Shown here: positions 6,818-14,246 of the stretch, piece after piece | How the letters are laid out: each line of letters begins with the position of its first letter | Position numbering within the stretch: the first letter of the stretch is position 1 | DNA from: CAVQBP01 sp964448105 | GTDB lineage: Bacteria > Bacteroidota > Ignavibacteria > Ignavibacteriales > Ignavibacteriaceae | DNA length: 19,781 nucleotides | Assembly (NCBI GenBank): GCA_964448105.1 | Contig: CAYUVK010000096.1 | Coordinates: 1-19,781, forward strand | Direction: 5' to 3' | Notes under the pieces: generated by a model | Databases searched by the model: none | What the model was told of the DNA's origin: nothing | The model's input: only the letters and a program-made list of their open reading frames with translations | Translations under genes and position numbers: made by a program

Positions 6818-8719
6818 TCATTTAATCAGAATTAATTTCTTTGTATCAAGAAAATCTCCTGCTCTTAATTGATAGAAATATACTCCGCTTGACAGTCCAA
6901 TTGCTTTCCATTGATAGTTATATTTTCCAGCACGCAATTCTTTATTAATAATTGTTGCCACTTCTTTTCCAAGGATATCATAAATTTTTAATGTTACTGA
7001 TCCGGAATTAGCAATTTCAAATTCGAAGTGAGTAGTTGGATTAAACGGATTAGGATAATTCTGTTTTAGCTGATAATTATTAGGATTGTAAACTTCGCTT
7101 TCAACTGAAACAGCCTCAACAGCTTGAACCCTTCCTTCTACTTTAGGAGTAATAGTCTCCAGAGCCGCAATATATTCAGCCAGAACTTGAAACTCAGTTG
7201 ATTCTTCATAAAGAGAATCATTGCTGACAGGAATACCGAGGAAAGTTGTAAAAAATATCATTGAGAATTCATTCCCGGTAACGGAATAGGTTGCCGAAGT
7301 ATCAAATGGTTCCTGCTCTTCTCCAATCGTAATTTCCAGCAATCTTTTACCAGGCGGGTTGAAAGGATTGTACTTATATTTCATACCTGAAACCTGCGGT
7401 AAAAATTCATCATTCAAAGAAATAGGATTAAGCTCATCTAAGGATAATACTATTTCAATTCCATTCCAGAAGTCTGCTCCATGAATATCACCGGTTGCTA
7501 ATCTGAATCCTAATCCATTTACTTCGTTAAATCCATACCCTATAACTCTAAATGCATCTGCAGCTACAATAGGTCCAGGATATAGAGGCTGTGCAGTCGA
7601 TCCTCCGGCTTCAATAGCAATATCGGTTCCTGTTTTGGCACGAAAAGCATCGGTAACCAAATTTCCAGTTGGTGTATCATGATATCCCGGGAACATTAAC
7701 GAATCTGCTATTTCTTCGAAGTATGCAGTAGCATAACCAATCTGCTGTGTGTAAACCGGCCCGTAATCATTTTCTATTTCTGAAATAAGATTATTTACTT
7801 CATGCAGAACAGACGGTTCTTCAGGAACCGATTCATCGAGATGAATCATTTCATAATTAAGGAAACTAACTATTCCGTTATCCACTTTAAGCTTCAGTTT
7901 CCCAATATATAAGTAATATGCGTTTGCTTGAACAATCCAGGTTGTTTCCCCTGAAGGATTAGTTACAGGAATTGGATCTCCAAGTAATAAGTGATCATCG
8001 CCACCAACAATTACATTTATACCAGATGCAGAATTAGCAATGATTTGATCCAGGTTTATTCCTAAATGAGAAAGAAGAATGATAACATCGCAATCTTGCT
8101 TTTCCAATGCATTAACAATTTCTAAGGTATATTCAACTAAATTAGTATCAATAAAGACCGCTGGAAGAGTAAATGAAAGAACGTTTGCCAAGGGAGTAGT
8201 TAATCCGAAAATCCCTACCTTAATGTTTCCTAATTGTTTAGTAGTATAAGGAAAAATATAATCCTTCAATCCTTGAAAAGCAGTATCTTTTATGATTAAA
8301 TTGGCTGAAAGAAGGGGGAATCCCTCGGATGGAGAAAATGAAGCTTGAAGCGAATTAAGCAATGTTGAAGGATATAAGTCCCAATCATGATAACCAACTG
8401 TCATTGCATCCAGCCCTAAGGAATTAAGAAGCTGAAATTCTGCTGCCCCGAAATATTTATTGAAGAAAAAATCACCAAAAAAAGCATCTCCGGCATGCAG
8501 TGTTAATACATTTGATTCAGTCATTTTGGTAAGACCAATTACAGTTGCAGCACGTGCAATTCCCCCTTGTGTTCCTTGAAGTGATTCATCTCTCGGACCG
8601 ACAGCTGATAAAACAGAATGTGTATCATTAAGGTGGAGGATTGTTAGTGTGTCTTGAGCAATTGGGTAATCAATGCTCAGTAAGAATAAAATTATAATCA
8701 GTAGAAAATTTATCTTCAT
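6818..8719 (-). CDS. Secreted 5'-nucleotidase/UshA-like metallophosphatase with altered active site and T9SS tail
   Basis: 633 residues. A signal peptide (1-21, ending PIAQ) is followed by an N-terminal metallophosphatase domain (about 24-290), a 5'-nucleotidase C-terminal-type domain (about 322-520) and a T9SS tail (551-633). Some metal motifs are intact: D32 and H34 in LNDTH, D78 in HAGDAF, H218 in SHLG. Others are changed. The usual GNHE(F/W)D reads GYHDWD, so the metal-binding Asn is Y110. The usual GGHxH/Q reads GGDDH, with D241 replacing a His. In the second domain the GGGIR substrate motif reads GGSTA (372-376), losing its Arg. The fold is clear, but ordinary 5'-nucleotidase activity is doubtful; it may have another substrate or only bind. 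GGAGAT precedes the start. First certain gene of a two-gene unit with the beta-helix protein. Confidence 0.85.
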   Translation of the reverse strand: MKINFLLIIILFLLSIDYPIAQDTLTILHLNDTHSVLSAVGPRDESLQGTQGGIARAATVIGLTKMTESNVLTLHAGDAFFGDFFFNKYFGAAEFQLLNSLGLDAMTVGYHDWDLYPSTLLNSLQASFSPSEGFPLLSANLIIKDTAFQGLKDYIFPYTTKQLGNIKVGIFGLTTPLANVLSFTLPAVFIDTNLVEYTLEIVNALEKQDCDVIILLSHLGINLDQIIANSASGINVIVGGDDHLLLGDPIPVTNPSGETTWIVQANAYYLYIGKLKLKVDNGIVSFLNYEMIHLDESVPEEPSVLHEVNNLISEIENDYGPVYTQQIGYATAYFEEIADSLMFPGYHDTPTGNLVTDAFRAKTGTDIAIEAGGSTAQPLYPGPIVAADAFRVIGYGFNEVNGLGFRLATGDIHGADFWNGIEIVLSLDELNPISLNDEFLPQVSGMKYKYNPFNPPGKRLLEITIGEEQEPFDTSATYSVTGNEFSMIFFTTFLGIPVSNDSLYEESTEFQVLAEYIAALETITPKVEGRVQAVEAVSVESEVYNPNNYQLKQNYPNPFNPTTHFEFEIANSGSVTLKIYDILGKEVATIINKELRAGKYNYQWKAIGLSSGVYFYQLRAGDFLDTKKLILIK

Positions 8720-8845
8720 TTTATATCTCCATCTGTTTTTATTAAAAATTTTTTGTATTGATTTTCCGATGATTATGATTATAAATCTTGTTTAATTATA
8801 AGTTATTTTCTAACTCTAAATCATCCTTGATTTGGGCAATAAATC

Positions 8846-8962
8846 TTAAAAAAGATTAAAGACCAGCATTATAAATGCGAGAACAACTATAGCAGTTATA
8901 ACGCTAATGGCGAATGTGATAAGTCTTTCCTTTCTTTTAATCATATCTATATTGTTCTTCAT
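8846..8962 (-). CDS. Candidate 38-residue single-span membrane protein
   Basis: Found by reading the gap between the large genes. It starts MKNNIDMIKRKERLITFAIS and continues as about 20 hydrophobic residues ending LVFNLF, then TAA. A basic N-terminus (KRKER) before one hydrophobic helix suggests a small inner-membrane protein with its N-terminus in the cytoplasm. There is no good ribosome site at the Met at 8962 or at the inner Met (codon 7), but Bacteroidota often lack strong ones. The element TATTTTTG (9017-9010, minus strand) about 50 bases upstream matches the -10 consensus TAnnTTTG, without a convincing -33. It lies 126 bases upstream of the nucleotidase-like gene on the same strand. 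Function unknown; it could be a chance frame. Confidence 0.4.
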   Translation of the reverse strand: MKNNIDMIKRKERLITFAISVITAIVVLAFIMLVFNLF

Positions 8963-9450
8963 GACTTTGTGCAGGATATTCGCTGGGTAATTTCTAATTG
9001 GAACTTTTACAAAAATAAATTTTGAATTAAAGGATTACTGGCGAAAATGTGCCAACTTTTGACGGATTTGTTGCAAAGGATAAATGAATGATGAATGTTG
9101 AAAAAATATAAAAGAACCATGAATTATGAAGGAAAATAATCGAAATAGAAATTTTTTAGTGTATTCTTTTTAAATCGAATGAATAAAGAATTTTATCTCT
9201 TTAAAAAATATAACTAATCAAAATAATAATTAATATATATTCTAGTATAAATAAAGTATAGAGAGAAACCAGCTTAAGTATTTCTTTTATTTTATTCATA
9301 TCAATTATTCGTTTATTGATTTGAACAAAATAATCTATTGCTTAATAAACTAATATCTAAATTGTGTCATTTTATAGCTTTTTTGTTGCAGGGAAGTTAA
9401 ATTATCAATATTAAAGGGGAAGGGGGTAATAGGAATTACGTTATTTTGCT
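8963..9450. other. AT-rich gene-free spacer
   Basis: These 488 bases lie downstream of the hybrid regulator. They hold long A/T stretches and stops in all frames. Apart from the -10-like element at 9010-9017 I see no gene, RNA, strong hairpin or repeat here. A sharp terminator for the 9451-13707 gene is not visible. Confidence 0.5.
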
Positions 9451-12400
9451 CTATGTTTTCGCTATAAATTCCGAAGGGAGGCAATTAAATTGATGATAAA
9501 ATGCTTTTGTAAAATGAGAAGAACTTTTGAATCCGACTTCGAATGCAATTTGTGTAATACTTAACCGTTTTTCCAATAACATTTGTGCTGCATGCTTCAA
9601 CCTGCATGATCTTAAAAATTCCCCCGGCGGAAGACCGGTAATTGCTATCAGTTTACGGTGCAATTGGCTTCTGCTAACAAACATTTCTTTTGCAAAAGCC
9701 TCAGAATCAAATTTTGTATCGGAAAAATTCTTTTCGGCTATTTTGAATGCCTTGTTTAGAAATTCATTATCAAGTGAAGTTGTTGTTATAGCATCAGCTT
9801 TGAGTTTAATTTCCCTTGAAAATTTTTCTTTCAGCTGTTTACGCAGTTCAAGAAGGTTTTTTACCCGTATGAGAAGTTCTTTCGAATCGAACGGTTTGGT
9901 TAAATAATCATCTGCCCCTGTTTCCAAACCCTCTATTTTGCTTTCACTTGAAGCTTTAGCTGTTAAAAGAATTACAGGAATATGTGAGGTTTCCCAGTTG
10001 GTTTTTATTCTGTTACAAAATTCTATCCCGTCCATGTACGGCATCATTATATCGCTAATAATTAAATCGGGCATTTTATTAACAGCTATTTTTAATCCTG
10101 CCTCACCATTCTCTGCCTCTATTAGATTGTAGCAGGATTTAAGAAGATCTGTTAAATATATTCTTACATCTGATGAATCCTCAACAATCAATATGGACAA
10201 CTTTTTAACCAAATCATTTTGAATGGACTCACGTTTTAGTAATCCAGTATTTCTTATATCTAATTCTTTTTCATCAAACGAATTGTTTGCTTTCGAAATA
10301 ATTGTCTCAAATTCAGGTACCTTTTCATAAACCTTCTCGATTTCTTCAAGATATTCATTTCCGGTGGGAATAAATAGTATAAATTCGGTTCCTTTGTAAA
10401 GTTCACTCTTTACTGAAATATTCCATTTATGCAGATCAATTAATTCTTTTACTAAAGCCAAACCAATCCCAGAACCTCCAAAAGCCCTTTGGGAAGAATC
10501 ATCAACTTGATAAAAACGATTGAAAATTTTTTTTAAATGATCTTCGTGAATTCCAATGCCCGTATCTGAAATTTTTATTTCGGCTTGCTGTATAGTAATA
10601 TTCAAATTTACAGAAACTGTTACAGCTCCACCGGCTTTTGTAAATTTTAAGGCATTTGAAAGGAGATTATTAATTATTTTTTCAAACTTATCACGATCAA
10701 TCCACGTATATAATATTTTCTCTGGACTATTAAATATTATGGTAATGTTTTTTTGCTTTGCTAGAGATTCAAAAGAATAGACAATTCCCTTTAAAAGACT
10801 TGGTAAATTTTCTAGCTTTGCTTTTAATGGAATTGAAGCTGCTTCAAGCTGAGACAGTTCAAGAAGCTGATCGATTAATTCTTGAAGCTTCTGACTGTTA
10901 CGCTGAATCATTTTTAATTGCTTAACTTGTTCATTTTGCTCATCCGGTGTTTTTTTTATCAACTGTTCAACAGGGCCTTTAATTAGCAATAACGGTGTTC
11001 TGAATTCATGTGAAAGATTAGCAAAAAATCTTGATTTCAGGTTTTCAAGCTCATGGAGTTTTTTAGCTTCAAATTCCCGCATCTTAAGTTCATCTCTTAA
11101 TTTAGAACGGTTTATTTGAAATCTCCTTATCGCAAATAGACCGGCAACAATGAGGAAAATATAAGTAGAATAAGCCCATCCAGTTTTCCACCAAGGAGGA
11201 TTAATTAATACATTTAATGATACCTCGTTCTTACTCCATATACCATCGCTATTAGTTGCTTTTACTCTAAAAATATAGCTCCCCGGATCTAAATTTGTAT
11301 AAGTAGCAAATTGTCTTGAGCCGCTGTATGTCCAATCTTTATCAAATCCTTCCATTATATAAGCATATTGATTTGATTGTGGTGAGTTATAATCCAAAGA
11401 GGAAAATTGGAATGAGAAAACATTCAGCTCGTATGATAAAATTATTTCTTTAGTTAGTGCTATGTTTGTTTTCAAGGGAGATTCTTTATTGATTGGAACC
11501 TGCTGATTAAAAATCTGGAATCCGGTTATTAAAACAGGCGGACAGAAATCAGATTGTTGAATCCTTCTTGGATCAAAAACATTTAAGCCAGTCGTACTGC
11601 CAAAGAGCATTAACGTATCCGGTGTTTCAAAAGCGGAACTATAATTAAATTCATTTCCGATTAAACCATCGGAAATTGTAAAATTTGTAAAAATTTCTTT
11701 ACCGACATTATAAAAAGACATACCCTGATTTGTACCAAGCCAGAGATTACCCTCTTCATCTTCAAGAATGGAATTGATTGAGTTATCAGGAAGCCCTTCA
11801 TTTACAGTGAAGTATTTTACATCAGCTTCAAGCTCTTTAGCATTTAAATTATTCCTTGAAATGTCCGGATTATTTTTTAATGTAAATTTGTTAAGTCCCG
11901 AACCAGTCCCAATCCATAAAACAGTTTCTTTTTTATTACCAGCGGATTTCCCATTTTTAGCCTCACAAATAGAATAAATTCTGTTATCATTAAGCCTAAT
12001 GGTTTGTCTGCCGGAAATTTTATTTTCTGATAGGAACTGTGAAGACGGGCTTTTTCCTTTCGACCAGTTATAGAATTTCCCTCCATCTTTATCAGCAAAT
12101 AAATTGAGTCCTCCGCCATTAGTTCCAATCCATATTCTTCCTCTGCTATCTTCGAAAATAATCCAAACATCATTGTAGCTAAGGCTCATAGGATCAGTTT
12201 CATCATTCAGCCAGTTTTGAAATTGACCTGTTTGCGGATTCAATCTGTTTAGACCTGGACCCCAAAATCCAATCCATACCATTCCTTTTCTATCCTGAAG
12301 AATAGATTTAACAAAATTGAGAGAAAGATTTTTAAATTTTGAGCCAGTATCTTCTAAAGGCCAGGACTTTAAGGTGCCGTTCGTGATATCTAATTGCTTT

Positions 12401-13707
12401 ATTCCCTGGCCATATGTTCCAATCCACAAATCATTTGAATTACCGGGTGCCATTGTCCATACATTTAAATTTTCAAGAGTAGAACTTGAGCTTAAACCCG
12501 ATTCCCTTTCAAGATTTTTAATAAAGTACAAACCTTGTTCTGATCCTAACCATAAGATTCCATTGGAAGACTGGGTAATAGCTTTTATGCTTTTGTTCTT
12601 CAGCTTATTAATTCCGTTCTTTAAGGCTGGTGAATAGAAAGAATAATTATACTTTGCTTTTTTATGAGAGATGAAACTTAGTCCGTTATCTGTTGCAATC
12701 CATAATACATTAGAGCTGTCTCTAATTAAATAATTGATATGGTTGCTAGCAATTTCAAGCGGATTAAGATTATTTTTAATGAATCTTTCATATTTGTTGG
12801 TTGAGAGATTTAAACGGACTAAACCTCCATATGTTGCAATCCACAATATTTTTTCTTTCCCGTCCAATTCTTCACTAACTGGTCCTATGCTGTTCCCAAA
12901 CTGGATATTAATATCATTATGAAGTCTAATGCGGGAGAACGTATTTGTAAGCAAGTTGTATTTTGATAAACCATTTACCGTGGAAATCCAGATTATATTT
13001 GAATCAAGTTTGGATTGGGTAAGACACCAAATTAAATTACCGCTTATGCTGTTTGGGTTTTTTGAATCACTGAAAAACCGAATAAAAGGTCTTTCAGCTG
13101 ATTCAGGATTAAACTTATTCAGACCATTATAAGTGCTTACCCACAGGTTCCCGGAATGATCTTTCAGTATGGATGTTATATAGTTGTTGCTTAAACTATT
13201 CTGAGAATTTGTTTGATGCTGCCAGTGATATAGTTTCCCTGCGGATAAATTGTATTTATATAAACCATCCTTATAAGTCCCAATCCAAAGCAATCCATTT
13301 TGATCCTCATAAATGGAGGTAATTCGATTTTGCTTTTTGCTGCTGGAATCAATTTTCCAATTAGTAAATTTATCTGTTTTATAATCGTATCTGCTAATTT
13401 CACCACTATTAGTTCCTATCCATAAAAATCCCTCATGATCTTCAAATATAGACCAAATACTGTTACTTGGTATGGAGTTGATATCTTCCGGATTGTGTCG
13501 ATAAATTTTTATATCGTATCCGTCAAAACGGTTAAGCCCATCTTCTGTTCCGAACCATAAAAAACCAAGGTGATCCTGAAGTATACAATTTACCACATTA
13601 TTTGAAAGGCCATCTTCAACGGAAAGATGCCCAAAAGGATATTCTTGTGGAATAATCTGTATTGTTAAAATAAAGAGGATAAGTAACAGAAAATGCCATT
13701 TGCCCAT
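9451..13707 (-). CDS. Hybrid two-component system: propeller sensor, histidine kinase, receiver and AraC-type regulator in one protein
   Basis: 1418 residues, with all parts of the Bacteroidota HTCS family in order. A signal peptide/anchor covers about 1-21. A periplasmic sensor (about 25-735) is built of about 14 'GxLWIGTxxGLxRF' repeats, enough for two seven-bladed propellers. A Y_Y_Y domain (about 759-832) ends before a transmembrane helix (about 842-860). The kinase has phospho-acceptor H900 in LSHEFRTP, the N box NNLLSNALKF, and DTGIGI and GGSGIGLAL. The receiver (about 1168-1286) has phospho-acceptor D1219 in IISDIMMP and the TAK and TKPF signatures. An AraC-type DNA-binding domain (about 1310-1418) includes ITQIAFEVGFKSSSHFTKAF. 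Binding of an extracellular ligand, often a glycan, is expected to drive phosphorelay and transcription. No SusC/SusD pair lies nearby, so its target is unknown. It is divergent from the B12 transport genes. Confidence 0.95.
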   Translation of the reverse strand: MGKWHFLLLILFILTIQIIPQEYPFGHLSVEDGLSNNVVNCILQDHLGFLWFGTEDGLNRFDGYDIKIYRHNPEDINSIPSNSIWSIFEDHEGFLWIGTNSGEISRYDYKTDKFTNWKIDSSSKKQNRITSIYEDQNGLLWIGTYKDGLYKYNLSAGKLYHWQHQTNSQNSLSNNYITSILKDHSGNLWVSTYNGLNKFNPESAERPFIRFFSDSKNPNSISGNLIWCLTQSKLDSNIIWISTVNGLSKYNLLTNTFSRIRLHNDINIQFGNSIGPVSEELDGKEKILWIATYGGLVRLNLSTNKYERFIKNNLNPLEIASNHINYLIRDSSNVLWIATDNGLSFISHKKAKYNYSFYSPALKNGINKLKNKSIKAITQSSNGILWLGSEQGLYFIKNLERESGLSSSSTLENLNVWTMAPGNSNDLWIGTYGQGIKQLDITNGTLKSWPLEDTGSKFKNLSLNFVKSILQDRKGMVWIGFWGPGLNRLNPQTGQFQNWLNDETDPMSLSYNDVWIIFEDSRGRIWIGTNGGGLNLFADKDGGKFYNWSKGKSPSSQFLSENKISGRQTIRLNDNRIYSICEAKNGKSAGNKKETVLWIGTGSGLNKFTLKNNPDISRNNLNAKELEADVKYFTVNEGLPDNSINSILEDEEGNLWLGTNQGMSFYNVGKEIFTNFTISDGLIGNEFNYSSAFETPDTLMLFGSTTGLNVFDPRRIQQSDFCPPVLITGFQIFNQQVPINKESPLKTNIALTKEIILSYELNVFSFQFSSLDYNSPQSNQYAYIMEGFDKDWTYSGSRQFATYTNLDPGSYIFRVKATNSDGIWSKNEVSLNVLINPPWWKTGWAYSTYIFLIVAGLFAIRRFQINRSKLRDELKMREFEAKKLHELENLKSRFFANLSHEFRTPLLLIKGPVEQLIKKTPDEQNEQVKQLKMIQRNSQKLQELIDQLLELSQLEAASIPLKAKLENLPSLLKGIVYSFESLAKQKNITIIFNSPEKILYTWIDRDKFEKIINNLLSNALKFTKAGGAVTVSVNLNITIQQAEIKISDTGIGIHEDHLKKIFNRFYQVDDSSQRAFGGSGIGLALVKELIDLHKWNISVKSELYKGTEFILFIPTGNEYLEEIEKVYEKVPEFETIISKANNSFDEKELDIRNTGLLKRESIQNDLVKKLSILIVEDSSDVRIYLTDLLKSCYNLIEAENGEAGLKIAVNKMPDLIISDIMMPYMDGIEFCNRIKTNWETSHIPVILLTAKASSESKIEGLETGADDYLTKPFDSKELLIRVKNLLELRKQLKEKFSREIKLKADAITTTSLDNEFLNKAFKIAEKNFSDTKFDSEAFAKEMFVSRSQLHRKLIAITGLPPGEFLRSCRLKHAAQMLLEKRLSITQIAFEVGFKSSSHFTKAFYHQFNCLPSEFIAKT

Positions 13708-13830
13708 TTCTTAAACCCCTTTAGTAATAGTTCGTTTAAAAACTAATTTTATTTTTGTTAATAGGCAAGAAAAATTTCACAATTAGAAATTTTTCATCGA
13801 TAGCCGGAATCAGCTTCTTTTCATTTCAAT

Positions 13831-13861
13831 TTTGATAATACAATAAATCGTTTTATCTTAA
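13831..13861 (+). promoter_or_regulatory. Candidate promoter for the B12-controlled genes
   Basis: TTTG at 13831-13834 is followed after exactly 19 bases by TATCTTAA at 13854-13861, 6 of 8 to TAnnTTTG. The predicted transcript start, a few bases downstream, falls just before the first paired base of the riboswitch (13881), which is where it should be. A second perfect TAnnTTTG (TATTTTTG) lies further upstream near 13748-13755 and is an alternative. Confidence 0.45.
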
Positions 13862-13880
13862 TCCAGTTCTTTTAAATTTT

Positions 13881-14117
13881 TACGGTGTCCCAATCTTTGT
13901 TAAAGGGATAATGGGAAATATAGGGAATCCGGTGATTCTGAAATAAAGAAAAGTCCGGAGCTGACGCGCAACTGTGAAGGGTAATCCGGTCAGTTGTCAT
14001 TGGTCAATAATCATTAGAAATAAACTTATTGACAAATATTTAATGTTCAATTAAAAATTACTAATGACAAGTGACTAATAACAGATGACCAACCCCTAAG
14101 CCAGGAGACCTGCCGTA
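13881..14117 (+). ncRNA. Cobalamin (adenosylcobalamin-type) riboswitch with an enlarged peripheral arm
   Basis: The conserved class I cobalamin aptamer blocks are present in order: GGGAAT-CCGGTG (13923-13934), GCTGACGCGCAACTGTGA (from 13960), and the B12 box GCCAGGAGACCTGCC at 14100-14114. Outer bases TACGG (13881-13885) pair with CCGTA (14113-14117) as P1. Between the ACTGTGA block and the B12 box lies a facultative arm. GGGT (13979-13982) pairs with ACCC (14092-14095), then a 30-nt imperfect stem runs 13988-14017 against 14061-14090. A hairpin with arms TAATCTGCCT/AGGTAGGATTA (14126-14154) follows and may be the switching element. It controls the BtuB-like receptor starting at 14247. In this phylum such switches usually block translation when B12 is bound; that is consistent with the missing terminator T-run. 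Confidence 0.93.
13988..14090. repeat. Long imperfect inverted repeat inside the riboswitch arm
   Basis: Arms 13988-14017 and 14061-14090 are each 30 nt and align without gaps. They have 23 identical pairs, 25 with G-U wobbles, ending in perfect CATTAG/CTAATG at the loop. The 43-nt loop (14018-14060) contains a further weak stem, ATTGAC against GTTCAAT. The arms are made of GTCATTGGTCAAT/CTAATGACAAGTGACT-type words, which I recall as a common degenerate dispersed repeat in Bacteroidota-like genomes. That suggests an inserted REP/MITE-like element tolerated in the aptamer's peripheral arm. Confidence 0.6.
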
Positions 14118-14204
14118 ATACTTATAATCTGCCTTCGCGGGTGAGGTAGGATTAACGAAATTCTCAATTATTCTTTTCGTTTGTCATTTTAATTAACTCC
14201 CCAC

Positions 14205-14245
14205 GAAGTTACAACCTTAACCACTATTATTATAGGAGTAACTTC
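14205..14245 (+). promoter_or_regulatory. Hairpin around the ribosome-binding site of the BtuB-like gene
   Basis: GAAGTTAC (14205-14212) is perfectly complementary to GTAACTTC (14238-14245), the bases directly before the ATG at 14247. The stem takes in part of the AGGAGT ribosome site (14234-14239). The stretch AACTCC (14195-14200) can also pair with that site. This gives two competing ways to hide the start, fitting translational control by the riboswitch upstream. Structure judged by eye only. Confidence 0.45.
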
Positions 14246-14246
14246 A

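Noticed and set aside
9527..13406. Open frames on both strands within the large hybrid regulator
   Set aside because: The propeller, kinase, receiver and AraC domains cover the whole stretch in one frame; the others show no motif or start signal.
13988..14090. Independent small RNA or terminator
   Set aside because: The inverted repeat lies inside the riboswitch between conserved aptamer blocks, and its base pairs nest within GGGT/ACCC, so it is better read as part of that RNA.
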